Shown here piece by piece: positions 1 to 7,948 of a stretch of 64,000 nucleotides of DNA. The position numbers and the translations under genes were made by a program. The stretch is taken from the NCBI GenBank assembly GCA_048595745.1, contig CP184361.1. The stretch is one strand, 5' to 3'. Source of the stretch: Aquipseudomonas alcaligenes_A (GTDB lineage Bacteria; Pseudomonadota; Gammaproteobacteria; Pseudomonadales; Pseudomonadaceae). Positions within the stretch are counted from its first letter, which is position 1, and each line of letters begins with the position of its first letter. The notes under the pieces were generated by a model. It ran no database searches. It saw only the letters and a program-made list of their open reading frames with translations, and was not told the DNA's origin.

Positions 1-1
1 G

Positions 2-433
2 CTGGCCGATGGCATCAGCCGTCAGGGCCTGATCGACTTCCACGCCCGCCACAAATACCTGCTGATGGCCACCCATCCGCAGCAGCAGAAGGCTCTTGGC
101 CGCCTGCTGAGCCACCTCGGCCAGCAGGACCTGCACGAGCTGGCTACCCGCTATTTCCGTGAGCTGATGAGCGCGCTGAGCCGCCCGGCCACCCGTGGCA
201 CCCACAGCAATGTGCTGCAGCACCTGAGCGGCTATCTGAAACAGCACCTGGGCAGTGCCGAGCGCGCCGAACTGCAGCACCTGATCACCCAGTACCGCGG
301 CGGCGTGATCCCGCTGGTGGTGCCGCTGACGCTGCTGCGTCATCACTTCAACCGCCATCCCGACGCCTACATCGCACGCCAGGACTACCTGCGCCCCTAT
401 CCGGACGCGCTGAGCCTGAGGAATGCGATTTGA
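2..433 (+). CDS. YbgA-like DUF1722 protein, C-terminal part (5' end outside window)
   Basis: The frame is open from base 2 and ends in TGA at 431-433, so about 143 C-terminal residues are visible. They contain the features I associate with DUF1722/YbgA proteins: an N-terminal FHARHKYLLMAT stretch, a repeated H-x-LGxL helix and the ending HHFNRHPDAYIARQDYLRPYP. In many bacteria this domain is fused to DUF523 and sits beside photolyase genes; the biochemical role is unknown. The stop overlaps the TTG start of the next gene by 3 bases, so the two are probably co-transcribed and translationally coupled. Whether a DUF523 domain precedes it cannot be seen. Confidence 0.8.
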   Translation: MADGISRQGLIDFHARHKYLLMATHPQQQKALGRLLSHLGQQDLHELATRYFRELMSALSRPATRGTHSNVLQHLSGYLKQHLGSAERAELQHLITQYRGGVIPLVVPLTLLRHHFNRHPDAYIARQDYLRPYPDALSLRNAI

Positions 434-1362
434 GCGCGGCTCTCGACTACCAGCAGGCCCTCGCACAAGGCTACCTGCCCATCCGCGAGGTGGCGCGCAG
501 TACCGGCGTGAATCCCGTTACCCTGCGCGCCTGGGAGCGCCGCTACGGTCTGGTGGTGCCGTACCGCACGGCCAAGGGTCACCGCCTGTATGCGCCCGAG
601 CAGATCGAGCGCATCCATCAGGTGCTGACCTGGCTCAACCGCGGCGTGGCCGTGGGCCAGGTACGCGAGCTGCTGGAGCAGAACGAGCCGCCCGAGACGG
701 TCGTCAGCGGCATCTGGGACGAGCTGCGTCAGGCTATGCTGCACAGCATCACGCACCAGGCCGAGCGCAGCCTGGATGAAGCCTTCAACCGCGCCCAGTC
801 GCTCTACCCGCCCGGCGTGCTGTGTGCCCAGCTGCTGTTGCCGCTGCTGGCCGAGCTGGACCGGCGCTGGCACGACCTGCCGTTCGGCGCGCAGCTGGAA
901 CAGGTGTTCTGCCATTCCTGGCTACGCAGCAAGCTCGGCGCCCGCCTCTACCATGACAACCGCCAGCGTGGCGCCGCGCCGCTGCTGCTGGTGAACCTGT
1001 CGGACAGTCACTTCGAACCCGGCCTCTGGCTGTGCGCCTGGCTGCTCAACGGTGCCGGCTGTCCGGTGCAGGTGCTGGACTGGGCAGTGCCGCCCAGCGA
1101 GCTGGTCCAGGCCGTCGACCACATCGCCCCGCGCGCACTGCTGCTGTACTCCGGGCAGGCCCTGGCCGCACCGCTGCGCCACCAGTTGCCGCGCCTGACC
1201 GAAGCCTGCGCCGTGCCGCTGCTGCTGGCCGGCCCCGCCGCCACCATTCATCACGATGAACTCCAGCTGCTGCAGGGCCTCGACCTCGCCGCCGATCCGC
1301 TGCAGGCCGAACAGCGCCTACGCGAACTGGACCTGCTGGAGGATGCCCCATGCGCCAGCTGA
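430..1362 (+). CDS. LitR/CarH-type MerR family light-responsive regulator
   Basis: This 310-residue protein has an N-terminal MerR winged helix (about residues 17-85, with IREVARSTGVNPVTLRAWERRYG) and a C-terminal part like the cobalamin-binding region of LitR/CarH. The stretch around residues 188-198 (NLSDSHFEPG) keeps a histidine where CarH proteins have their lower B12 ligand, but the spacing to the following Gly is one residue longer. Class II LitR proteins of Pseudomonas putida (PplR) work without B12, together with LOV photoreceptors; this protein plausibly belongs there. The start is TTG, overlapping the previous stop. It overlaps the photolyase gene by 13 bp, which fits a photo-inducible repressor encoded with its target. 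Confidence 0.85.
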   Translation: MSAALDYQQALAQGYLPIREVARSTGVNPVTLRAWERRYGLVVPYRTAKGHRLYAPEQIERIHQVLTWLNRGVAVGQVRELLEQNEPPETVVSGIWDELRQAMLHSITHQAERSLDEAFNRAQSLYPPGVLCAQLLLPLLAELDRRWHDLPFGAQLEQVFCHSWLRSKLGARLYHDNRQRGAAPLLLVNLSDSHFEPGLWLCAWLLNGAGCPVQVLDWAVPPSELVQAVDHIAPRALLLYSGQALAAPLRHQLPRLTEACAVPLLLAGPAATIHHDELQLLQGLDLAADPLQAEQRLRELDLLEDAPCAS

Positions 1363-2789
1363 TCTGGCTGCGCAGTGACCTGCGCCTGCATGACAACACC
1401 GCCCTGAGCGCCGCCATGGCCGCCGGCCCGACCCTGGCGGTATACCTGATCAGCCCCGAACAGTGGCGCGAGCACGACGATGCGGCGTGCAAGGTCGACT
1501 TCTGGCTGCGCAACCTGGCCGCCCTGCACACCCAGCTGGCCGCACTCAACGTGCCGCTGCTGGTGCGCCAGGCGCCGCACTGGCGCGATGCGCCGCAGGT
1601 GCTCGGTGCACTGTGCCGCGAACAGGCGATCGACTGCGTGTGGGTCAACGAGGAATACGGCATCAACGAGCAGGCGCGCGACCACGCCGTGCAGCAGCAC
1701 CTGCGCCAGCAGGGCGTGAATCTGCGGACCTGCCTGGACCAACTGTTCTTCGCCCCCGGTAGCGTGCTGACTCAGGCCGGCAACTACTTTCAGGTCTACA
1801 GCCAGTTCCGCAAGGCCTGCTACCGCAACCTGCACATCGCCATCCCGCCGCTGGTGGCGACGCCGCAGGCGCAGGCCGCGCTGCCCATCGCCAGCGATGC
1901 GCTGCCGCTGGCGGTGGACGGCTTCGCCACGCCCGCGCCGGCCCAGCGTGAGCTCTGGCCGGCAGGCGAGGACGCAGCCCTTAAACGCCTGGCCGACTTC
2001 GCCGAGGCGCGCATGGCCTGGTATCAGGAGCGCCGCGATTTCCCTGCCGTCGATGGCACCAGCCAGCTGTCACCCTACCTGGCTGCCGGCGTGATCTCGC
2101 CGCGCCAGTGCCTGCATGCCGCCTTGCGCATCAACCAGGGCGAGTTCGACAGCGGCAACCCGGGGGTGGTCTGCTGGGTCAATGAACTGCTGTGGCGCGA
2201 GTTCTACAAGCACATCCTGGTCGGCTACCCGCGCGTGTCGCGGCACCGCGCCTTCCGCCCGGAAACCGAGGCCGTGCCGTGGCGCGATGCGCCCAGGGAC
2301 CTGGAAGCCTGGCAGCAGGGCCGCACCGGCATCCCCATCGTCGATGCGGCAATGCGCCAGCTGCTGGCCACCGGCTGGATGCACAACCGCCTGCGCATGG
2401 TGGTGGCGATGTTCTTCACCAAGAACCTGCTGCTCGACTGGCGCCTGGGTGAACGCTTCTTCATGCAGCACCTGATCGACGGCGATCTGGCCGCGAACAA
2501 CGGCGGCTGGCAGTGGAGCGCGTCCACCGGTACCGATGCGGCGCCCTACTTCCGCATCTTCAACCCGATCAGCCAGTCGCAGAAATTCGACCCGGATGGC
2601 CGCTTCATCCGCACCTGGGTGCCGGAGCTCGCCGGGCTGAACAAGCGCGACATTCATGATCCTTCGGCCATGGGCGGCCTGTTCGGTATGGCCGAGTACC
2701 CGCGCCCCATCGTCGATCTGGCCCGCTCGCGCGAACGCGCGCTGCAGGCCTTCAAGAACCTGCCTTCTGTGGAGATGAGTGATGTCTGA
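1350..2789 (+). CDS. phrB: deoxyribodipyrimidine photolyase
   Basis: This flavoprotein uses blue/near-UV light to split cyclobutane pyrimidine dimers in DNA. At 479 residues it has the usual class I CPD photolyase length. The start LIWLRSDLRLHDNTAL is the antenna-domain signature (residues 3-18). The C-terminal FAD domain shows WVNELLWREFYKHIL, GWMHNRLRMVVAMF (about 342-355) and NNGGWQWSASTGTDAAPYFRIFNP in parts. The gene overlaps the MerR regulator upstream and the NTF2-like gene downstream, so it belongs to the same transcription unit. Assignment as a CPD photolyase rather than a cryptochrome is by family resemblance. Confidence 0.95.
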   Translation: MRQLIWLRSDLRLHDNTALSAAMAAGPTLAVYLISPEQWREHDDAACKVDFWLRNLAALHTQLAALNVPLLVRQAPHWRDAPQVLGALCREQAIDCVWVNEEYGINEQARDHAVQQHLRQQGVNLRTCLDQLFFAPGSVLTQAGNYFQVYSQFRKACYRNLHIAIPPLVATPQAQAALPIASDALPLAVDGFATPAPAQRELWPAGEDAALKRLADFAEARMAWYQERRDFPAVDGTSQLSPYLAAGVISPRQCLHAALRINQGEFDSGNPGVVCWVNELLWREFYKHILVGYPRVSRHRAFRPETEAVPWRDAPRDLEAWQQGRTGIPIVDAAMRQLLATGWMHNRLRMVVAMFFTKNLLLDWRLGERFFMQHLIDGDLAANNGGWQWSASTGTDAAPYFRIFNPISQSQKFDPDGRFIRTWVPELAGLNKRDIHDPSAMGGLFGMAEYPRPIVDLARSRERALQAFKNLPSVEMSDV

Positions 2790-3204
2790 TTTCCTGCGTC
2801 GCTTCGCCACCGAGTTCGCCGCACTCGATGCCAGCAACCTGGCGCGCCTGAGCGAGCTTTACAGCGACGACGTGCTGTTCCGCGACCCGCTGCACGAGGT
2901 CCGCGGCCTGCCGGCGCTGCAGCGCTACTTCGCCGAGATGTATGCCAACGTCGGCCGTCTCGACTTCGACTTCCATGGTTTCGATCAGGTCTGCGACGGC
3001 GAAGGCTACCTGCGCTGGACCATGCACTTCCGCCACCCGCGCCTGCGTGGCGGCGCCATGATCAGCGTCGATGGCTGCTCGCACTTGCTATGGTGGGACA
3101 AGGTCTACCAGCACCGCGACTATTTCGACGCCGGTGCCATGCTCTATGAACACTTGCCGCTGATGGGCGGCGTCATCGCCTGGCTGAAACGGAGGTTGGC
3201 ATGA
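2782..3204 (+). CDS. SnoaL/NTF2-like fold protein
   Basis: A 140-residue protein with the alpha+beta cone pattern of nuclear transport factor 2-like proteins: a long N-terminal helix, LYSDDVLFRDPLHEVRG, then strands ending in WWDKVYQHRDYFDAGAMLYEHLPLMG. I chose ATG 2782, preceded by GGAG at 2771-2774, over the in-frame GTG at 2779. Members of this family recur in photolyase/SDR/amine oxidase/DUF1365/Cfa clusters. No catalytic residues can be assigned, so a small-molecule binding or chaperone-like role for the lipid-modifying neighbours is inference. It overlaps phrB by 8 bp and the SDR gene by 4 bp. Confidence 0.8.
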   Translation: MSDFLRRFATEFAALDASNLARLSELYSDDVLFRDPLHEVRGLPALQRYFAEMYANVGRLDFDFHGFDQVCDGEGYLRWTMHFRHPRLRGGAMISVDGCSHLLWWDKVYQHRDYFDAGAMLYEHLPLMGGVIAWLKRRLA

Positions 3205-3959
3205 GCAGACGTATCTGGTTGACCGGTGCCAGCAGCGGCATCGGCGCGGCCCTGGCCGAAGTCCTGTTGCAGCAGGGCCACCGCCTGGCCCTGAGTGCGC
3301 GCAATGCCGGCGCCCTGCAGGTCCTGGCCGAGCGCTTTCCGCAGCAGGTACTGCTGGCCCCCGGCGACCTCACCGACGCCGAGCAGGTGCGCGCGATCGG
3401 CCAGCGCATCGGCGAACACTGGGGGGCGCTGGACCAGGCCATCCTCAACGCCGGCACCTGCGAGTACGTCGATGTGCAGGACTTCCAGGCCGCCATGGTC
3501 GAACGGGTGATGCGCGCCAACCTGTTTTCTGCGGCCCACTGCGTGGAAGCCGCACTGCCGCTGCTGCGCCAGGGCGAGCGGCCGCACCTGGTGGCAGTGT
3601 CCAGCTCGGTGACCTTCCTGCCGCTGCCGCGTGCTGAAGCCTATGGCGCGTCGAAGGCGGCCATGAGCTACCTGTTCGACACCCTGCGGGTCGACCTGGC
3701 CGCCGAAGGCATCGCCGTCACTCTGGTCAGCCCCGGCTTCGTCGACACCCCGCTGACGCAAAAGAACGACTTCCCCATGCCGATGCGCTGGCCGGTGGAG
3801 AAGGCCGCACGGCACATCGCCCTGAAACTGGACCGACAGCCCTACCACATCGCCTTCCCCGGCCCCTTCATCGCCATCCTGCGCCTGCTCGGCAGCCTGC
3901 CCAAGGGCCTGCAGCTGGCGCTGGGCAAACGACTCTCCCGCACGGAATCGCACTCATGA
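3201..3959 (+). CDS. short-chain dehydrogenase/reductase
   Basis: The protein has 252 residues with the complete classical SDR signature: the cofactor motif TGASSGIG near residues 9-16, LNAG near residue 90, a catalytic Ser in VSSSVTF, the YGASK pair of Tyr and Lys, and PGFVDTPLT after it. An NAD(P)-dependent oxidoreductase activity is therefore expected; the substrate is unknown. Overlaps of 4 bp on both sides place it inside the light/ROS operon, where it may act on a modified fatty acid or aldehyde. That substrate class is inferred from context only. Confidence 0.9.
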   Translation: MSRRIWLTGASSGIGAALAEVLLQQGHRLALSARNAGALQVLAERFPQQVLLAPGDLTDAEQVRAIGQRIGEHWGALDQAILNAGTCEYVDVQDFQAAMVERVMRANLFSAAHCVEAALPLLRQGERPHLVAVSSSVTFLPLPRAEAYGASKAAMSYLFDTLRVDLAAEGIAVTLVSPGFVDTPLTQKNDFPMPMRWPVEKAARHIALKLDRQPYHIAFPGPFIAILRLLGSLPKGLQLALGKRLSRTESHS

Positions 3960-5203
3960 AAATCGCCATCGTCGGCAGCGGCATCGCCGGCCTGACCTGC
4001 GCCTACCTGCTGCAGCGCCAGCACCAGATCACCCTGTTCGAGGCCAGTGACTGGGTCGGCGGCCATACCCATACGGTGGATGTCGAGGTGCAGGGCCAGT
4101 CCTTTGCCATCGACACCGGCTTCATCGTGTTCAACGATTGGACCTACCCCAACTTCATCCGCCTGCTGGATCAGCTCGGCGTCGCCTCGCAACCCACCGA
4201 GATGAGCTTCTCGGTGCACGACCCGGCCAGCGGCAGCGAGTACAACGGCAACAATCTCAACAGCCTCTTCGCCCAGCGCAGCAACCTGCTGCGTCCGGCC
4301 TTCTGGGGCATGCTGCGCGACATCCTGCGCTTCAACCGCGAGGCCCAGTTCGATCTCGCCGAACAGCGCATCGCTGCCGACCTGACACTCGGCCAGTATC
4401 TGCAGCAACGCGGCTACGGCCAGCGCTTCGTCGACCACTACATCGTGCCGATGGGCGCGGCGATCTGGTCCATGTCGCTGGCCGACATGCTGCAGTTCCC
4501 CCTGCAGTTCTTCGTGCGCTTCTTCAAGAACCACGGACTGCTGTCGGTCAGTGATCGCCCGCAGTGGCGGGTCATTTCCGGCGGCTCGCGCAGCTACGTG
4601 GCGCCGCTCAGCGCCGGCTTCGCCGAACACATCCGCCTGAACTGCCCGGTGCAGCGCGTGGAGCGTGACGCCGAAGGCGTCACCCTGCACAGCGCCGCCG
4701 GCGTCGAGCGCTTCGACAAGGTGGTGTTCGCCTGCCACAGCGACCAGGCCCTGGCCCTGCTGGCCACACCGAGCGCCGCCGAACGCGACATCCTCGGCGC
4801 GCTGCGCTACGCCGACAACGACGTGGTACTGCACACCGACACGCGCCTGCTGCCCGAGCGGCCGCTGGCCTGGGCCAGCTGGAACTACCGCCTCGGCGGG
4901 CCGGTCAGCCAGCCGGCGGCGGTGACCTACAACATGAACATCCTGCAGGGCATCCGCAGCGCGACCACCTTCTGCGTCAGCCTCAACCAGACCGACGCCA
5001 TCGACCCGGCGCGCATCCTCGGCCGCTATCGCTACGCCCATCCGCAGTACAGCCTCGACGGCCTGCGCGCCCAGGCCCGCTGGCAGGAACTGCTCGGCGC
5101 CCAGCATAGCTATTACTGCGGCGCCTACTGGGCCAACGGCTTCCATGAGGACGGCGTGGTCAGCGCCCTGCGCGTCGCCGAAGCCTTCGGGGAGCGCCTG
5201 TGA
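3956..5203 (+). CDS. FAD-dependent amine-oxidase-like oxidoreductase (UfaD-type candidate)
   Basis: This 415-residue flavoprotein begins with the dinucleotide-binding motif IVGSGIAGLTCAYLL followed by FEASDWVGGHTHTV, the GG doublet typical of the amine oxidase/phytoene desaturase superfamily, and ends with YYCGAYWANGFHEDGVVSAL, the C-terminal FAD-contact motif. The usual partners are DUF1365 and a Cfa-like methyltransferase, as here. Such clusters are part of singlet-oxygen regulons, and a related flavoprotein (UfaD) desaturates methylated fatty acids on the way to furan fatty acids. I infer a similar lipid dehydrogenase role. It overlaps its neighbours by 4 bp at each end. Confidence 0.85.
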   Translation: MKIAIVGSGIAGLTCAYLLQRQHQITLFEASDWVGGHTHTVDVEVQGQSFAIDTGFIVFNDWTYPNFIRLLDQLGVASQPTEMSFSVHDPASGSEYNGNNLNSLFAQRSNLLRPAFWGMLRDILRFNREAQFDLAEQRIAADLTLGQYLQQRGYGQRFVDHYIVPMGAAIWSMSLADMLQFPLQFFVRFFKNHGLLSVSDRPQWRVISGGSRSYVAPLSAGFAEHIRLNCPVQRVERDAEGVTLHSAAGVERFDKVVFACHSDQALALLATPSAAERDILGALRYADNDVVLHTDTRLLPERPLAWASWNYRLGGPVSQPAAVTYNMNILQGIRSATTFCVSLNQTDAIDPARILGRYRYAHPQYSLDGLRAQARWQELLGAQHSYYCGAYWANGFHEDGVVSALRVAEAFGERL

Positions 5204-5991
5204 ACAGTGCGCTGTACCAGGGCTGGGTGAGCCACCGTCGGCATCTGCCGCGTGGCCATGCCTTCCGCTATCGCATCGGCCTGCTCTACCTCGACCTCGC
5301 CGAGCGCGATGCCGTGCTCGGCCTGTCGCCGCTGGCCGGTCACTCGCGCTGGGCCCCCTTCACCCTGCGCGAAACGGATTTCCTGCCGCAGTTCACCACC
5401 CAGGGCGTGGCCCTGGCCGATGCCGTGCGCCAGTGCGTGGCCCGTGCGCTGGGCACGGCACCGCGCGGACGCATCTGCCTGCTGGCACAACCACGCAGCT
5501 GGGGCCTGGCGTTCAATCCGGCCAGCTTCTTCTACTGCTTCGACGAGCAGGAGCAACTGGTGGCGATCCTCTGCGAAGTCAGCAACACGCCCTGGCGCGA
5601 ACGCTACCACTACGTGCTGCCAACCCACGCCGAGGGCGAATCGCGCCACCGCGTGGCCAAAAGTTTCCACGTCTCGCCTTTCCTGCCGCGTGAACTGGAG
5701 TACCGCATGCGCTACAGCCAGCCCGGCGAGCGCCTGATGGTGCACATGGAGGACTGGCAGGGCGCCGACAAGCTGTTCGAGGCCGGCCTCGGCCTGAGCC
5801 GTGTCGAACTCAACCGCACCAGCCTGCATCGTCACTTGCTGGCCTTCCCCTGGATGAGTGCCAAGACCGTGCTTGGCATCTACTGGCAGGCGCTGCGCCT
5901 GCTACTCAAACGTACCCCGATCTTTTCCCACAGCGCCGCGGACGGAGAATTCCGCAGCGCCCATCTGGAGCCCCGCCATGAAGAGCCCTGA
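5200..5991 (+). CDS. DUF1365 family protein
   Basis: A 263-residue protein of the DUF1365 family, recognised by LYQGWVSHRRHLPRGHAFRYRI at the start (in part), the central LAQPRSWGLAFNPASFFYC, and VAKSFHVSPFLPRELEYRMRY. The family has no settled biochemical function, but it is nearly always found between a flavin amine oxidase and a Cfa-type methyltransferase, exactly as here. There is no clear signal peptide. It starts 4 bp inside the upstream gene and ends 14 bp inside the methyltransferase gene, strong evidence for coupled expression. Confidence 0.88.
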   Translation: MNSALYQGWVSHRRHLPRGHAFRYRIGLLYLDLAERDAVLGLSPLAGHSRWAPFTLRETDFLPQFTTQGVALADAVRQCVARALGTAPRGRICLLAQPRSWGLAFNPASFFYCFDEQEQLVAILCEVSNTPWRERYHYVLPTHAEGESRHRVAKSFHVSPFLPRELEYRMRYSQPGERLMVHMEDWQGADKLFEAGLGLSRVELNRTSLHRHLLAFPWMSAKTVLGIYWQALRLLLKRTPIFSHSAADGEFRSAHLEPRHEEP

Positions 5992-7252
5992 CCTTACCTC
6001 CGCGAAAACCAGCGTGCGCGCCGGCAACGGTATTGGCGCCGGCCTGCTCAAACGCGCCGTGCTGCGCCAGCTCGGCCAGTTGCACCACGGCCAGCTGGCG
6101 ATCGTCGAGGACGGCGAACGGCAGCTCTTCGGCCAGCCGGGTGCGGTTCTCAACGCCGAGATCCATGTCCAGGACGCCGCTGTCTGGGCCATGGTCGCCG
6201 GTAACGGTTCGATCGGTGCTGGCGAGGCCTACATCCACGGCTACTGGACCACGCCCGACCTGACCGCGGTGATCCGCATCTTTGTCGCCAACCTCGATGT
6301 GCTGGATGGCATGGAACGCGGCCTGGCCCTGCTCGGCCGGCCGCTGCTGCAGGGCCTGCACTGGCTCAACCGCAACACCCGACAGGGCTCGCGCAAGAAC
6401 ATCGCCGCCCACTACGACCTGGGCAACGAGCTGTTCGAGCAGTTCCTCGACCCGACCATGATGTACTCGGCGGCCATGTTCAAGGGCGCCGACGACACGC
6501 TGGAGCAGGCACAGCTGAACAAGCTCGAGCGCATCTGCCAGAAGCTCGACCTCAAGCCCGAAGACCACCTGCTGGAAATCGGCACCGGCTGGGGCAGCAT
6601 GGCCCTGTACGCCGCCACCCACTACGGCTGCCGCGTGACCACCACCACCCTGTCGCGTCAGCAGTACGAGTACACCCGCCAGCGCATCACCGAGCAGGGT
6701 CTCGAAGGTCGCATCACACTGCTGCTGGAGGACTACCGCGACCTGCAGGGCCAGTACGACAAGCTGGTGTCGATCGAGATGATCGAGGCCGTCGGCCATC
6801 GCTTCCTGCCCACCTACTTCAAGCAGTGCGCGCACCTGCTCAAGGACGATGGGCTGATGCTGCTGCAGGCCATCACCATCCGCGACCAGCGCTACGAGCA
6901 GGCGCGCAAGTCGGTGGACTTCATCCAGCGCTACATCTTCCCCGGCGGTGCCCTGCCTTCGGTGAACAAGATGCTGCAGGTCATCACCGCCGAGACCGAC
7001 CTCAACCTGCACCACATGGAGGACTTCGGCCTGCACTACGCGCGCACCCTGCGCCTGTGGCATGACAACCTGCGCCAGGCCCGCCATCGCCTGGAGCAAC
7101 TCGGTTACGACGACTACTTCTACCGCCTGTGGGAGTTCTACCTGTGCTACTGCGAGGGTGGCTTCCTCGAACGCACCATCGGCACCGCCCAGCTGCTGCT
7201 GGCCAAGCCCGGCGCACGCCCGGCACCGCTGCTAGGCCACTTCGGCGCCTGA
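5978..7252 (+). CDS. cyclopropane/furan fatty-acid type SAM methyltransferase (Cfa/UfaM-like)
   Basis: The protein has 424 residues from ATG 5978 (MKSPDLTS). The central SAM motif LLEIGTGWGSMALYAA, followed by TTTLSRQQYEYTRQRI and VSIEMIEAVGHRF, and the late FPGGALPS motif are those of the cyclopropane-fatty-acyl-phospholipid synthase family. The enzyme should transfer a methyl(ene) group to the double bond of an unsaturated acyl chain in membrane phospholipid. In the light-inducible Pseudomonas putida cluster the counterpart is called UfaM (furan fatty-acid methylase). Context with the flavoprotein and DUF1365 favours UfaM over housekeeping Cfa. An in-frame upstream start at 5858 would lie within DUF1365 and is unlikely. 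Confidence 0.88.
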   Translation: MKSPDLTSAKTSVRAGNGIGAGLLKRAVLRQLGQLHHGQLAIVEDGERQLFGQPGAVLNAEIHVQDAAVWAMVAGNGSIGAGEAYIHGYWTTPDLTAVIRIFVANLDVLDGMERGLALLGRPLLQGLHWLNRNTRQGSRKNIAAHYDLGNELFEQFLDPTMMYSAAMFKGADDTLEQAQLNKLERICQKLDLKPEDHLLEIGTGWGSMALYAATHYGCRVTTTTLSRQQYEYTRQRITEQGLEGRITLLLEDYRDLQGQYDKLVSIEMIEAVGHRFLPTYFKQCAHLLKDDGLMLLQAITIRDQRYEQARKSVDFIQRYIFPGGALPSVNKMLQVITAETDLNLHHMEDFGLHYARTLRLWHDNLRQARHRLEQLGYDDYFYRLWEFYLCYCEGGFLERTIGTAQLLLAKPGARPAPLLGHFGA

Positions 7253-7257
7253 GCCCA

Positions 7258-7286
7258 CGCCCTCTCCCTGCACGGGGAGAGGGTCT
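7258..7286. repeat. REP-like hairpin (CCCTCTCCC type)
   Basis: The gap between the methyltransferase and DUF2878 genes holds an inverted repeat, CCCTCTCCC-tgcac-GGGGAGAGGG. The same core appears as an inverted pair at 11834-11946, so this is a dispersed family and not simply a terminator. It may still attenuate transcription into DUF2878. Confidence 0.6.
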
Positions 7287-7313
7287 TCCCCGCCACGCAG
7301 AGCCTCGCCACCC

Positions 7314-7838
7314 ATGCTCACCGCTCCCCGCTCGCTGATTCTCAACGCCGTGCTGTTCCAGGTCGGCTGGTTCGCCTGCATCTTCGGCGCCCGGCACCCC
7401 TGGCTGCTGGCAGTGGCACTGGCCTGCCTGGTCGCGCATTTCCTCTGGGTCGCCAGCTGGCGCACCGAGGGCCGCCTGGTGGCCAGCGTGACGCTGTTCG
7501 GCTGCGCGCTGGACAGCTTCCTGCTCAACCTCGGCGTGTTCGACTTCGTCGGCGACAGCCCCCTGTTGCCGGCCTGGCTTGCCCTGCTATGGGCGCTGTT
7601 CGCCACCACGCTCAACCACAGCCTGGCCTGGAGCGCCCGCCCCTGGTGGCTGAGCAGCCTGCTCGGCGCGCTGGCCGGGCCGCTCTCCTACCTGGCCGGC
7701 GCGCGCCTGGCGGACGTCGGCCTGCCACTGGGGCAATGGCCGACCCTGCTGCTGCTATCGGCGGTCTGGGCGGCGGTGATGCTGGTGGTGCACGGGTTCG
7801 CGGGGATGTACCGGCTGCGAGCCCGACAGATCGGCTGA
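7314..7838 (+). CDS. DUF2878 membrane protein
   Basis: A 174-residue, strongly hydrophobic protein with four to five predicted membrane segments (about residues 6-26, 28-45, 55-75, 82-110 and 140-165). The pattern LFGCALDSFLLNLGVFDF, ALLWALFATTLNHSLAWS and GPLSYLAGARL fits DUF2878. It lies 61 bp after the methyltransferase gene, behind a hairpin, and on the same strand, so it is probably the last gene of the light/ROS operon. The molecular function is unknown. Confidence 0.75.
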   Translation: MLTAPRSLILNAVLFQVGWFACIFGARHPWLLAVALACLVAHFLWVASWRTEGRLVASVTLFGCALDSFLLNLGVFDFVGDSPLLPAWLALLWALFATTLNHSLAWSARPWWLSSLLGALAGPLSYLAGARLADVGLPLGQWPTLLLLSAVWAAVMLVVHGFAGMYRLRARQIG

Positions 7839-7856
7839 GTCCCTGATCTTCAGCGC

Positions 7857-7896
7857 GTTCAGCAACGGTTCAGCCAGGGTTCAGCAGGCGTTCAGC
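7857..7896 (+). promoter_or_regulatory. PhoP-box array (four GTTCAGC half-sites at exact 11-bp period)
   Basis: GTTCAGC occurs at 7857, 7868, 7879 and 7890, each 11 bp from the next; a partial TTCAGC lies at 7849. GTTCAG-N5-GTTCAG is the PhoP binding pattern I recall from oprH in Pseudomonas aeruginosa. A TACTCT element at 7907-7912, about 11 bp after the last half-site, could be the -10. The SlyB-like lipoprotein starts at 7949. PhoP control is inferred from the pattern. Confidence 0.75.
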
Positions 7897-7948
7897 GAGT
7901 GGTCCTTACTCTGTAGCCATCTTCAAAGATGTCCACGAGGACCGAGCC

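Noticed and set aside
5858..5977. 40-residue N-terminal extension of the Cfa-like methyltransferase
   Set aside because: It lies entirely within the DUF1365 gene and is Arg/Pro/Cys-rich shadow sequence; ATG 5978 gives a normal family start.
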